Source of the DNA: Pohlia nutans
Lineage: Eukaryota; Streptophyta; Bryopsida; Bryales; Mniaceae
Length of the DNA stretch: 64,000 nt
NCBI GenBank assembly: GCA_022496805.1
Contig: CM040089.1
Span: 36,874,372-36,938,371 of the forward strand
Direction: 5' to 3'
In this document: piece by piece, positions 1 to 10,705 of the stretch
Numbering within the stretch: the stretch's first letter is position 1
Layout: the number at the start of each line of letters is the position of its first letter
Translations under genes and position numbers: made by a program
The notes under the pieces: model-generated
Seen by the model: the letters and a program-made list of their open reading frames with translations, nothing else
What the model was told of the DNA's origin: nothing
Database searches by the model: none

Positions 1-173
1 AAGATATAAAATCTGGTCCTATCTGAATTATATTTTTCACAACATGATTGATCGAATTTGTCATTTTAAAACTATGAATCCTCAGTCTTTTAAGGATTAA
101 AGTTTCTTGTTGGTAGCAAATGCCAATTATACAACAAAGTATCTACTATTCCCACGGGACTTATAGGGGTTAA
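1..173. mobile_element. Truncated TTAA MITE (family A) abutting a family E fragment
   Basis: Bases 1-100 are the right part of a family A MITE, cut by the window edge, matching the complete copies near 30.9, 32.4, 38.7 and 44.6 kb. Bases 101-173 match, in reverse complement, the left third of the family E element at 58677-58909. The two pieces meet at a TTAA (97-100), and the E fragment ends in GGGGTTAA. No coding potential is seen. Confidence 0.6.
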
Positions 174-459
174 GGGTGAGCTTCCATGTGAACTTGGGCC
201 CGTGGAGTAAGCTAAAGGACAAAAAATGAGGTCCCAGCTTCCACCCATGCTTGCTAAGTGTAGAAAAGCGGACTTTGCATTTCATCTATGTACATCACTA
301 TGCCATTGGTGGGCTACGTGATTGGTTTTTTTTTTGGATAGTGTCTAATTTTATCTATTGGATTGCTCTATCAAGGTGTGCATGGAAGTACTTTGCAGTT
401 TGATGCTCAGTGGAGAGCAAGATTTCAGGACCAGGCCGAATCTGCATAGAAAGAAGACC

Positions 460-699
460 TAACTCCTAAAAGACCAAGTAGTCCAAATTGGGCCTTAAAC
501 TGTTTTTAGCATTTTTGAGAAAGTCCTTGGACTTAGACTTCTTTAGTTCAAAGTTATTTGTGTTTTGACCAACACATACATTGTTCTTCACAAATTTTGG
601 TGATATAAAACCTGATCCTATTTAATTATTATTTTTCACAATATGATTGATTGAATTTGTCATTTCAAAAACCATAAATCCTTGGTCTTTAAGAGTTAA
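460..699. mobile_element. TTAA-flanked MITE, family A (~240 bp)
   Basis: This is a diverged copy of the ~240-bp family A, beginning near TAACTCCTAAAAGACCAAG and ending CTTGGTCTTTAAGAGTTAA. The two ends are inverted repeats of each other. The interior matches the copies in the introns of the genes at 27-45 kb. Its right-hand TTAA (696-699) lies at the left edge of a family B element. Confidence 0.7.
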
Positions 700-1275
700 T
701 CGCTAACTACCCAACTGTCTATTTTTTGGATGATGTAATGATCTCATCTATGTTTTCTCATCCGTCATGCACTTTTTGCAAAGAAAATAAATACTACAAA
801 ATTCTAAGGCAAGATAGCTTCATGCATGTGTGATCCGACCGGAAAGGGGACGACTTGTGAAATTTTTATGCCTCATTTCATGTTGCAGTGATTCACCAAG
901 AATTTCAAAGTTTTTAGTCTAAATGTTCTTTTGCAAAAATAAACTCATAAAATTAAACAACCAAAAAATCTCCAAAAATCACTACACTTAGAGTATTACA
1001 TTTCAACCTGGCATCACAACAAATTTCATCCACAGATTGTCAATATCTTATTCGTAATTGAATTACAAAATAATTTTGAATTTCAAGTTTCAAAATTTAT
1101 ACCAAGACATTGGTGATAGAAATTTCAGATCTAATCGTATGGATAGAATCTAAAATTTATAATGTACAACTTTTATTTATACATCAAGTTCAAAATATCC
1201 CTTTTAGTTGCATCTTATAATGCGTTTTTGCAAAACTGCCGAATTTGGAGAGGGGTGAGGATGTAGAGGGGTTAA
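696..1275. mobile_element. TTAA-flanked MITE, family B (~580 bp)
   Basis: The internal sequence matches the elements at 12822-13397, 54230-54689 and 54721-55205, in either orientation. The right end is GAGGGGTTAA with TTAA at 1272-1275; the left end is degenerate. No open frame is present, so it is non-autonomous. Confidence 0.65.
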
Positions 1276-1622
1276 CTTCAAAAATTTACCCGAAATTTGA
1301 AGAAAAATATATATAATTTTTTTTGTAAGAAGTCGGTGTCATTATAAAAAATTAAAAGTATAGATTGACATCTTAAATAAATTTTATGAGTAATAAATTC
1401 TTTCCGCTCTTCAACTTCAACCAAATAAAAGAAAGTTTTTATTTATTCATGATTTTTGTTAACCACAAATGCATATGATCTCTTCCCAATGCACTATCCA
1501 ATTAGATTCAAATTTAGTCAATGTAGCATTCACTCATGTGAATAAATTTATACAATTGGATCGTAATAAAAGCACGTATACAACGGGAGGAGGTAATAAA
1601 ACACTCTAGGCTCCAAAGGATT

Positions 1623-1915
1623 GAGCATCTCCATCACCACTCTAGATAGCTCTTTGGCTTTGGAAAAATGGATGTGCATGGGTTGGTGAACGAGTGTGAT
1701 ACGAGATAATATAACCGGGGTTAGGGCCCTCAATAGCACTCAAGCTAGTGTATCTTCTTTTCTTGATTGCACAATTCATGCGTGGTGATTTGTGAGTGGC
1801 TTACTTAATATTTTCAAAGTCCAATTGAGTGATGTTGGTGGGAAACTACATGGTATGTTTTGTAATTTTTAAATGACCTTTAGAGTGCAATTAAGTGTTG
1901 TTGGTGGAGATGCTC
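1623..1915. mobile_element. MITE with GAGCATCTCCA terminal inverted repeats
   Basis: The left end GAGCATCTCCATCACC pairs with the right end GGTGGAGATGCTC. The element is about 290 bp and non-coding. One end of a related copy is present at 12364-12470, sharing the adjacent AGCTCT-rich and ATGTGCATGGGTTG segments. It is distinct from the TTAA families. Confidence 0.6.
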
Positions 1916-2065
1916 TTAACCCTTGATGGACCAATGATTCATTGTTTAAAATGAAAAGGCTTTGTCCCAATGACTCTTTGTCCGGTGGGCACTGGGTCAT
2001 TGACATTACGAACGGACATTTTATTCACGTCGGCCTTGAAGGAGGACCGGAGTTTCTATCTATCT

Positions 2066-2640
2066 TTAACCCCTAAACGTCACAACGTTCAGATAGTGGA
2101 CGACTAACAAATTCAAACCCTTCTCACGTTCTCATCAATGCTTGGATGAAATTCATCCATTTTTTGGAGATTCTTCATCAAGTTGTTGTCCTATCTAACG
2201 GTTGGGTTTAGTCATACTTGATTACATATTTTTCTAAAATTACAAATGTAGAAGTATGTCATGTCGTTGACCAAGCCAAAATTGCATTGACTGTAGTTCA
2301 AAAGTGGCCTTGCAAAAATGAGGTCATAGATTGAAGAAACACAAAAATTTCAAAGAATCACCACGTTTAAGAATATCTCATTTCAAATTCATTCCTACAA
2401 ATTTTACTCAAAAAATATTAAAATTTTGTTTGTAATTGAATTTAGAAGGAATTTTTAATTTTAACTTTCAATTTTTATAATGAAATATTGGTGATAGTAT
2501 TAGTGAATCGAACCGTACAGATGGAATCTAAAATTCAAAATCTAGAACTTTCATTTGTATACCAATTCCAAAATATTCTTCTAAATAGTAGTTTATGATG
2601 ATTTTTGTATAAATAGGAATCAAATGGAAGCTAAATTTGT
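2066..2640. mobile_element. TTAA MITE, family C, right end lost
   Basis: It begins with TTAACCCCTAAACGTC at 2066. Its interior matches the last third of the complete family C element at 59276-59746. The right end is too degraded to place, so the end coordinate is approximate. Bases 1276-1622 and 1916-2065 hold nothing I can name. Confidence 0.5.
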
Positions 2641-3060
2641 GTTACTGAAATTAGTGAAGAACATTGCAAGTACCAGTATTGGTTAATAAAAACAGTAATT
2701 TGAATAAAAGGAAGCCCACATAAGACCTACTGCAGGTTGGTAGCACCTTAGGCATATCAATGTCCAATGATTAATAAAAGTTGGAAAAAATTGTTGGGCA
2801 AAAAAAAGTGTTTATGCCATGTTAGATTTAAGTTTTTAAAGTATTTTTAAATAAATAAATACTTAGTTTTAATTATTATTATTATTATTTTAACAAAAAG
2901 TTAAATTTGTGGAATACTAACTTGAAGCCTCCTAGAGGGCTTAGATTTCTTGTAATGAGTTTTAGCAATTAATTTTTGCCCAAGATGCTACCAACCTACA
3001 GTAATAAAAACTACTCAAAAAAATATGATGCCCAATTTGGGCTTTTGGTCCTTTACGGGT

Positions 3061-3592
3061 TAGCCCTTTGACCTGCCAATGTCCATTTTTTGAACCATGA
3101 ATGATTTCTAAAGCTTCTCTTCACTACACACATTCAATGACATTTTTTATTCATCTAAAGATCTCTTGGTTCTTGTGCAAGTTGACTACCATTTTTTTGG
3201 TATGGATCTTCAAAATAAGATGTTATGATTTTTTTTTAAATAACAAAATTGGTTTATGTCAATTTTCATTCTTAGTTCAAAAATTGAGATCTTGAAAAGT
3301 GATTTTCCAAAATTAGTAAAATAAAATAATGAAAATTAGACCACCTCATAGTGCATATTATTCCAAATTTAGTAAAAAAAATTAATTAATTATTTTAAAA
3401 TTTGGGATTAATAAATTAATCTCAAAAGAAAACCTTGAAAAATTAATTTAAAAAAAATAAAATATATGATAAATCCAACATTTACAACTTTTCTTTGTAT
3501 ATCAACTTTTTTTTTTTTTTTTTTTTCTTTTTTCATCAATCATTTTATAGCACATCTTTGAAATGGGTGCATCATCTAGACCTCAAAGGGTG
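3061..3592. mobile_element. TTAA MITE, family D, preceded by a family A fragment
   Basis: The interior matches, in the same or opposite orientation, the elements at 50879-51368 and 61423-61970, including the CTTGTGCAAGTTGACTACC segment. Bases 3027-3063 are the terminal piece of a family A copy fused to its left end. A poly-T run sits near 3508-3530. Bases 3593-3950 are AT-rich with no feature I can support. Confidence 0.55.
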
Positions 3593-4035
3593 AAACATAC
3601 CATAGTACCATAGCAGGTTTGCCAAAAAATAAATCCCAAAAAAAAAACAAAAAAAGTTGGAAATTATGAGGACAAAATAACGAAAATAGAATAAATTATT
3701 TTAAGCTATATTTTGCTATTTCTAAGTTATTTTGAACTATTTTGGGCCACTTGTAATCATTTTTTTTTCTCAAAAACGAATATCAAGAAATTCATTTTTT
3801 GAGGAGCAAACCTTATTTTTCAAAAAGAATTAAATATTTGTTCACAGGGTGGCGATCCTGCTATGGTACTACTGTAGAATTTAGTTTTAGAGCACCACAG
3901 AGTATACCATATATCTGACATACGATGTCACCATAGAGTATATCGTATGTGTGAAATCAATTGCTGTTGGCAAGGGTTTAGGGTTTAAGATTTGCATTCC
4001 GGGCTGTTGGTCCCCATTCTTGTGGCGCAGGAATC

Positions 4036-6761
4036 ATGGCGTCCTCGGGGCTCATGCGGATTGCGCTCCACAGACAGCTCCTGTCGTGCTTTGCCACTGC
4101 CAGTCGGGGATTGCAGGCCGTTCGAATTTCACCCCAGAAGAAGAAGAACAACCCGTGGAATTGTCGAAGAAGCCCGAGCTTTCGTGTCCATTGCACCAGC
4201 GTTGCTGCTTCTTCGGTGGGGGAGCTCAGTAGCAAGCAGTCTGGGCAAGTGGCCGTGTTCGTGGATATCCTCCTCGAATGGAATCAGGTAAACCTTAAGC
4301 GAGTGCGTGTGTGTGTGTGTGTGTGTGGCTGATTTTTTTGGAAAATTATCGTGCCATTGTCGTGTTCTACGCAAATTTTCGAATGTGTCGGTGTCGTTAT
4401 GAACAAGGCTTTGAGTTGATTTCGAGACGAGCATGTGATTATCAAAAGTAGCTCTAAACACTGCTGAATGTGGTAAAAGTTCAAATTCTAACACTGGCAG
4501 TTCACATTTTTTGTTGGATAATTATCGGCCATTGTAGTTTTCTCCGTAGGTTAGGAATTTTTTGACCGTGTCGGTGTCGTCAGGAAGAAGGCATTGAGAC
4601 GACCATGTGACTATCAAAAGTAGCTCAAGTTTCTCAAACCACTGCTGAATGTTCAAATTCCAACACTGGGAACTCATTTTTTTGGAGCCATGAAATTTTT
4701 TGGTAGAAAATTTACTAGATTTAACGACCTTTGGGACCACAAGATTTGAGTGACCATGATCAATATTTTTATTTCCTTGTGGATGCAGAATTTGGTGTGT
4801 GTAGACATCTTTAGCTTAGGGGCTTTTTAGGTTAGGACACCGATTGGTTCTTTTTCTAGGCAATTGACCTAAAATGCGACTACTGCAGAAAATGAACCTC
4901 ACAGCTGTGACAGAGCGAGGAGCTATGATGGACCGGCACATCGCTGACTCTCTGTCACTATTGCCAGCGATTGAGGGAGCGTATGCTGCACATTGCAATT
5001 CCGGAGGGGAGTCTGTGAAGGTCATTGACATCGGCAGTGGAGCAGGCCTTCCTGGCATTGTATTGGCAATAGCTAGACCAGGTGATCTGCTCATCCCTGA
5101 GTACCAAAATCACTGACTTTATGTTTAAGATTTGAAAACACGTTTAACCCCTCAATGGAAAATCTAAAAATATAATATTTACTGTGGAAGTCAATAGTAA
5201 ATTTCAAAACATATGATTTCTTCTTTCTATTGGTTCGATATGTTTTCTTCTTAAATTATTTGTTTAAACTTCCATAGATCATGGAAGCGACCATTTTTGG
5301 CCATGTGGATATTTAGGGGTTAAAATATTTTCAACTGTTGGATTTGCACGCTCTAGGTTTTTGTGGTTTAGAGGATTTCATTTTCCATTATTTTTACCTT
5401 TTCGGGGATTAATTTGTGATTGAACAAGTCTGGGCTTGATAATCAAATTGGTCGCTCAAATTAAAAAATTGTGATTGTTCTAGGTCCGGGGTCATGTGCT
5501 CATCGTCATTGTTTGTGCAGTTGAAATCAAGTCCAGCATTTTCTCTGCATGGGCAATGACTCGTGCATTTGGATGGCATACATCTTACGATGGCTGAAAA
5601 CATACTATGCAGCCTGGCAGTTGACTCTTCTGGAGTCGCTCCAGAAGAGGTGTGACTTTCTGGAGCATGTTGCTGAAGCGGCCGGATTGACAAATGTCAA
5701 AGTTGTCAGGAACCGTGCAGAGGTAGAATTATACGGGACCAACTCCATCTTCAGGTTTTCTTTCTTTGTGCTGCAAATAACTAAGTCTACGAGTTCAGCA
5801 ATCTCTTCATTACTTGTTTTAAATACATGATCTCTCTGATGGCTGCAGGACGCAGGCAAAGATATTGCTCATCGAGAAACCTATGATATTGCGGTAGCCA
5901 GAGCTGTTGCAGAAATGAGAGTTTTGGGTCAGTTCCAAATTCCTCTTTGTGGCTTCTTCTAAAATGCCGAGTAATTGTTCTGGACCTGGCTAAAGGTTTT
6001 CTAATGGCTATGCAAGGTTATTGTTTTCTGACAGTTTGTGTTGCATGCAATGTGCTGTAAAACCTCGTTCCTCACAGCGGAGCTTTGCCTTCCTCTTGTA
6101 CGAGTCGGTGGTATCTTAGTTGCTGCAAAAGGCCCCAACCCTGAGGTATTTGCCCGAAGACTTTGTTATAGATTCTATAAACCCCAGGTTACGCTTGTTC
6201 TAGTTACCTAACACTTATACTTTTGCTGTTGATTTTGACCAGGCAAGCGCCGTTGTTACTCTCACAACTTTGTATAGAGAACAAGCGGCTAGTCGCGTAG
6301 TCTGTCTTAGTATTTACTTTTACGGTTTGTTTATACTGTTCATCCATGTAACTCCTTCAAATCATAGCGTTTTTGTAGTCTCTACCCTGGTGGGGCAGAG
6401 ACAACAAATACTTATGCTGGTGGTGAATCTGACCAGGAAGAGGTTGAAGCTGCCAAAACCGCTGTAAACTTGCTTGGAGGCTCTATTGTGACATTGTCCA
6501 AAGGTACTGTCTCCATTACATCTTGAACGCAATGACTCTTGCACTTCATAGAAATCCCTTTATATATTGCTGCAGGTCTCAATTTGGTGGGACTCTATTG
6601 TAGTTTGATATCCACTGATCCTTGTACTGTTGTGATTTGTGAATGCAGTTGATTCACAAGGCCCTCTTGGACAACGGACTGCGGTAGTATGCCTGAAGGA
6701 TAGGCCAACACCAGCTAAATATCCCCGGAGAGCAGGAATGCCAAACAAGCGTCCCCTTTAG
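4036..6761 (+). CDS. RsmG/GidB-type 16S rRNA (guanine-N7) methyltransferase, organelle-targeted
   Basis: Seven exons, joined 4036-4287, 4889-5081, 5613-5722, 5849-5927, 6078-6145, 6437-6503 and 6649-6761, keep one frame across GT-AG introns and give about 293 aa. Residues 1-60 are rich in Arg and Ser and look like an organelle targeting sequence. The RsmG core follows: LLEWNQKMNLTAV at the exon 1/2 junction, RHIADSL, the SAM-binding loop VIDIGSGAGLPG (~129-140), KRCDFL, AVARAVAE and a late AAKGP. In bacteria this family makes m7G527 in 16S rRNA, so the likely target is chloroplast or mitochondrial small-subunit rRNA. The start is the first in-frame Met giving a plausible presequence. Intron 1 holds a GT microsatellite and a ~173-bp tandem duplication. 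Family identity is very secure; the compartment is inferred. Confidence 0.93.
4303..4680. repeat. GT microsatellite and ~173-bp tandem duplication in RsmG intron 1
   Basis: A (GT)n run at about 4305-4327 is followed by two imperfect head-to-tail copies (about 4334-4507 and 4510-4680). They share TGTCGGTGTCGT, TATCAAAAGTAGCTC and CACTGCTGAATG in the same order. Confidence 0.75.
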
Positions 6762-7134
6762 TTTAGTTCTGGGGTGTCCAGCCAATGCTATTGTACAATA
6801 TGGCTACAAATTAATGACAGGAACTGCATCCTGGAATTGCACCCTTCCAAATTTTCTTTAATGCTGTCTGTCAATCGCCAGACGATGAATTAGCGGTTCA
6901 AATCCGCTTCTTTTAAAAATGTGCTGTAATTTCAGCTGAATCAAATAGGGATGCCCATGCCATGCTATTATACAATATGGCTACAAAGTAACGAGGGTAA
7001 CTGATTGTCGTTCCAAATTTTCCTGCTTGCTGTCTGTCAATCATCAGACAATGAATTAATGGTTTCACTACAGTTGACTTCAAATCTAGTTCTAAAAGGA
7101 ATGTGCTCAAATGCTCATGTGAGTGGGAAAGAAT

Positions 7135-8271
7135 TCAAGTGTAGTACCAGAGGTTGCCATCAGAGGGCGGTGAATGCTCAATGGAGTCCACCATGTTTGC
7201 AAGATCAGCGTGAAGCATGAGCTCCGGGAAGCGGTGGGCCTCATCGAGAGGCTCCAGGCATCCAAACTCAGCGTTGACCCAGTCTTCCACGACGTTAACC
7301 CTGCCATATGGTTCGGCGTTGACCCCAGCATTTGCCTCGACGTTAACCATGCCATTTGGTTCGGCGTTGACCCCAGTATTTGCCTCGACGTTAACCCTGC
7401 CATATGGTTCGGCGTTGACCCCAGCATTTGCCTCGACGTTAACCATGCCATTTGGTTCGGCGTTGACCCCAGCATTTGCCTCGACGTTGACCATGCCATT
7501 TGGTTCGGCGTTGACCCCAGCATTTGCCTCGACATTGACCATGCCATTTGGTTCGGCGTTGACCCTAGCATTTGCCTCGACGTCGACCTTAGCGTTTTCC
7601 TCGACGTTGGCCCTGACATTTGAGTTGGCGTTGACCCTGGCAATTGGCGGGATTGCGCAAATGGAGCTCTCGTGGGTGACGATCTCTGACTGTAGGGATG
7701 GCAGTGGTGGAGATGGTGAGCGTTTCGTGGTCTCGGGTGCGGCAGTTTGGCAGGCAGCTGCGGCCGCAGCGGCCACGGCTTGCACGTCGCGTGGCGTGGT
7801 GCAGCGCGGGAGGTCGGAGGGCGCGGCGTTGGGGAAGTTGAGCGTTGCGGAGGCGCCGCGCAGGCAGATGGTCGCGGCGTCGTACGCCTTGGCCGCCATC
7901 TCCGCAGTGGGGAACGATCCCAGCCAGATGCGCGTGCGTTTGTTGGGCTCCCGAATCTCCGACACCCACTTCCCCCACGACCTCATGCGCACTCCCTTGT
8001 ACGTAGTCGGTGGCCGTGTCGCGGAGTCGTCCTCGCAAATTGTCACAGGTGAGCTAGAGGACGGCGACTTCCTCTTCTTCTTCTTCGATCGCAACTTCAA
8101 AAAGCTCCTGGCTCCTCGCTTGGCATCGCGAGGTTGGGCACCCTCCACCATCCCTGTCTCCTCTGAATTCCCAACCAGCTCAATCTCCTCACGCTCAAAA
8201 TTTCGCTTCCTCTTCGCTCCTTGAGTGATCGAACGCACACAATTCCGCTTCAAACACCCTGACCTCTTCAA
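7135..8271 (-). CDS. AP2/ERF transcription factor, DREB type, with C-terminal 16-aa repeats
   Basis: A single-exon ORF of 378 aa. A basic Lys/Arg cluster at 61-68 is a likely nuclear localisation signal. One AP2 domain spans about 91-147, with [19 protein letters not shown] and [18 protein letters not shown]; the Val after GKW and the IREP segment suit the DREB branch (A-4/A-5-like). An Ala run lies at 166-173. Residues 238-332 hold five full copies and one partial copy of a 16-residue repeat (consensus [16 protein letters not shown]), preceded by weaker 8-residue relatives. The C-terminus NLWYYT resembles the LWSY-type ending of some DREB proteins. DREB proteins bind DRE/GCC-type promoter elements and often act in cold, drought or salt responses. 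The exact subgroup and the role of the repeats are unknown. Confidence 0.92.
   Translation of the reverse strand: MKRSGCLKRNCVRSITQGAKRKRNFEREEIELVGNSEETGMVEGAQPRDAKRGARSFLKLRSKKKKRKSPSSSSPVTICEDDSATRPPTTYKGVRMRSWGKWVSEIREPNKRTRIWLGSFPTAEMAAKAYDAATICLRGASATLNFPNAAPSDLPRCTTPRDVQAVAAAAAAACQTAAPETTKRSPSPPLPSLQSEIVTHESSICAIPPIARVNANSNVRANVEENAKVDVEANARVNAEPNGMVNVEANAGVNAEPNGMVNVEANAGVNAEPNGMVNVEANAGVNAEPYGRVNVEANTGVNAEPNGMVNVEANAGVNAEPYGRVNVVEDWVNAEFGCLEPLDEAHRFPELMLHADLANMVDSIEHSPPSDGNLWYYT
7276..7560 (-). repeat. Coding minisatellite, 48-bp period, in the ERF gene
   Basis: Near-identical 48-bp units encode the 16-aa repeat. Unit differences are mostly single bases, such as CCATTT versus CCATAT, which changes Asn-Gly-Met to Tyr-Gly-Arg. 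Because the period is a multiple of three, the opposite strand also stays open over this stretch; those frames are shadows. Confidence 0.9.
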
Positions 8272-8355
8272 TAATCTGACTGCTTAAGGTCCCAAAACGA
8301 TATAGTTTGAATGTGTGCTACAATCAATGCAATCAATCACAAGTATGTTCAACAT

Positions 8356-8664
8356 ATTCATGTTAAAGAGCTCAGTGTACCAACTCCAAGCTATTCCATT
8401 GTACACTCTTGCACTCAGCCCAGAGTTCCTCTAAAGTATGAGATCCTCCGTCCAAGCATGAAATTCATTCCTTGTCAACAATCTACGTGAGTGTGATCAG
8501 TGGCTTATTCATGTTCAAGAGCTGAGTGCACATACTCCAAGCTATTCCATTGTACACTCTTGCACTGAAAGAGCTCAACCCAGAGTCCCTCTAAAGTATG
8601 AGATCCTCCGTCCAAGCATGAAATTCTTTCCTTGTCAACAACCTACTTGAGTTTGATCAGCGGC
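8356..8664. repeat. 151-bp direct tandem duplication in the ERF promoter
   Basis: Two copies start at 8356 and 8507 and share TCCAAGCTATTCCATTGTAC and TATGAGATCCTCCGTCC. The pair lies about 85-390 bp upstream of the ERF start codon, so promoter elements in it are doubled. Confidence 0.85.
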
Positions 8665-8766
8665 CTTCAAAGTTAGTGATTGAGCTTAGCAGACCACCTG
8701 CGGGTTGTGTTGGATTGAGAGAGCTGGGCGGGGATTTATTGACAGTTTTACGGAGTCACCTGGGAG

Positions 8767-8917
8767 CGCCACGTGTCTTACGAGCGTGTGGGGTCGCTCC
8801 AATCACGTGTGTTGGTTTGGGCTTGTGCGATATGAGCTGGACGTTGGGTGGTCCAGGTAAGAAATGGTATGGGTCCCCACGCCATCTGGATATTAGCAGC
8901 TGCGAGGCAATTACGTG
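8767..8917. promoter_or_regulatory. Cluster of ACGTG-core (ABRE/G-box-like) motifs upstream of the ERF gene
   Basis: GCCACGTGTC lies at about 8768-8777, TCACGTGT at about 8803-8810 and TTACGTGT at about 8910-8917, some 500-650 bp upstream of the ERF start. ACGTG cores are bound by bZIP/bHLH factors and act in ABA or light responses. The function here is inferred from motif and clustering only. Confidence 0.4.
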
Positions 8918-8936
8918 TTGTGGGAAGTCAATATGA

Positions 8937-9975
8937 GCACTCGGAGAGTGGGATTGTGGAGCTTCAACACAGCCGAGCTCTTGCTGTCAGTGCATGACCA
9001 ATTCTCAGATAAACCCTAGTTAACATGAAATCACATGATGCTCTGTCTTTGCCACATGAGCAAGTTCCTGGTCATTGCTTACCACATTCTTGCCAAAAGC
9101 CATGTTTTGTTCATGTGCAAGTCATGTTTCTCTCTTCATTTTCAAACCATTCAATTTCTCGAGAAGAAATATTCTTTATGTGGGATTTGAAGAATCACCT
9201 TCAATTCAAGGTTTGACTTTGTGAATGGGGCCTCCAAGATAACATTCAGTAACCTTCACTGGCTCTGCCTTGCTCTTGACGAGAATGTGCAACATCTCTT
9301 GAAGAGAATCTGCATTATCATCCAAGAACAATTAGTAGCTACCCATGTTTTTTCACAGATGGAGGTTTTGGAAAACTAGAAGAGAAGGTAACCATGCATG
9401 GTCTTTGCTGACACATCCCCACATGTCCCTCACTTTAAAAGAGAGCAACATTATAAGTAATAATACTTTAAACCCAAGAATGTTATGGTGCATGGCTAAC
9501 CAATAGAAAATGGGCAACCTGAATAAAAAAATTCCTTGAACACTACGCCACTTCTTTTGTCCCGCCATTGACAATGGTTTATGACCTTGCTTCCTTCCCC
9601 ACCCTCCCCACTCTCTGAAAAATGAAAAATAAAGGGCTGCACTTAATGCACTATATGGATAAAAATGAAAAATAAAGGGCTGCACTTAATGCACTATATG
9701 GATAGAAATCACATGATGCACAACAAATCACATGATGGATAAAAGGCAGAGTGGCTAAATGTTATGAAATTCCTCATGGAGAAGGGACCCTCCCAAATGT
9801 TTTAGAAGATTGTGTCACTACTGGACGCTCAAATCTGATATTATGTAAATATGAATTTCTAAATGTGTTATTCTGTGTCATACACTTTAGAACAGTGTAT
9901 GAACAATAATGATTAAAATATGTAAGTGGGACATAAACCTATCACTTCATCAAGAAAGTAAAATGATCAAAAAAG
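8937..9975. other. Intergenic; short tandem repeat near 9.65 kb
   Basis: No gene is supported. At about 9618-9705 a 45-bp unit (GGGCTGCACTTAATGCACTA) occurs twice in tandem. A 110-aa open frame on the minus strand (9353-9685) overlaps this repeat and shows no recognisable domain. Confidence 0.5.
9969..9975 (-). terminator. Pol III oligo-T terminator after the tRNA pair
   Basis: Six consecutive T residues on the minus strand begin two bases after the tRNA-Met 3' end. No T run separates the two tRNAs, so this is probably the terminator for both. Confidence 0.6.
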
Positions 9976-10061
9976 TGGGGTGAGAGAGGCTCGAACTCTC
10001 GACCTCAGGATTTCTCGTTTAGCTATGAGACCTACGCGCTAGTCAAATGCGCCACCACCCC
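9976..10061 (-). tRNA. tRNA-Met (CAU), elongator, with 12-nt intron
   Basis: Read on the minus strand, the acceptor stem is GGGGTGG/TCACCCC, the D arm GCGC...GCGC and the T arm GAGAGTTCGAGCCTCTC. The anticodon CAT is at 10025-10027. A 12-nt intron follows position 37, where plant elongator tRNA-Met genes carry one. The stretch CTTTTTT just downstream on the minus strand suits a Pol III terminator. Its 5' end is only 3 nt from the 3' end of the tRNA-Val. Confidence 0.93.
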
Positions 10062-10064
10062 AGA

Positions 10065-10137
10065 TAGTCCCTGCGGGTTTCGAACCCGCAACCTTTCGCG
10101 TGTAAAGCGAACGTGATAACCACTACACTAAAGGACC
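10065..10137 (-). tRNA. tRNA-Val (UAC)
   Basis: Read on the minus strand it folds as a 73-nt cloverleaf: acceptor GGTCCTT/AGGGACT with G-U pairs, B box GGTTCGAAACC, anticodon loop TTTACAC with anticodon TAC, and discriminator A. There is no intron. It lies directly upstream of the tRNA-Met in the same orientation with a 3-nt spacer. Confidence 0.92.
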
Positions 10138-10292
10138 AGAACGGAAATCTAGCAGCTTCCTGGAAAGATGCCAGTTGATGCTCAACGTCTTCGGATTTAG
10201 AAATTTATTAAGTTAAAAATCCAACAGATTTAATAAATATAGACAGTATTCTTGGATTTTTCGTTTCATTTCAAATTTTCTCGTGACAAAAG

Positions 10293-10549
10293 TTCGTTGA
10301 TCTAAGGGTTCACAAGCTAAATTCAGCTAACCGTTAGCATAAATCTAAATTCCGTTGATCTAAGGGTTCACAAGCTCAAATGTGTCGGGCAATTCAAAGG
10401 GACCAGACCTGGCTGTTGGCTATTCCAGTGACCTCGTTCTGCAAACCTACCCTGCGTCACTGCCTATGAGAACGTCCTCGTTTTAACTGAATCTGATTTC
10501 AAGTTCTGGTTCGCCTGGTTCATCGTCCATCGCCTGGTTCATCGTCCAT
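10293..10549. repeat. Short direct repeats near the tRNA pair
   Basis: CGTTGATCTAAGGGTTCACA occurs at about 10293 and again at about 10352. A second pair, CGCCTGGTTCATCGTCCAT, is in tandem at about 10511-10549. No larger structure is recognised. Confidence 0.6.
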
Positions 10550-10705
10550 CCCCAAGACCAGGTTAATTGCGTCAACCTTGTTCCTGCTATGATACATTAT
10601 CCGCGCTAACCTAAATCAATCCTTGCTACTGACAGAGGACGAAGATTCAGTGCTTTGAAATTTGCACAAATGGATGACTACTTGCATTGCAACAAAAAGC
10701 AGCCA

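Noticed and set aside
7217..8224. 335-aa ORF on the plus strand
   Set aside because: It is the antisense shadow of the ERF gene, kept open by the 48-bp repeats and high GC. The AP2 domain is on the minus strand.
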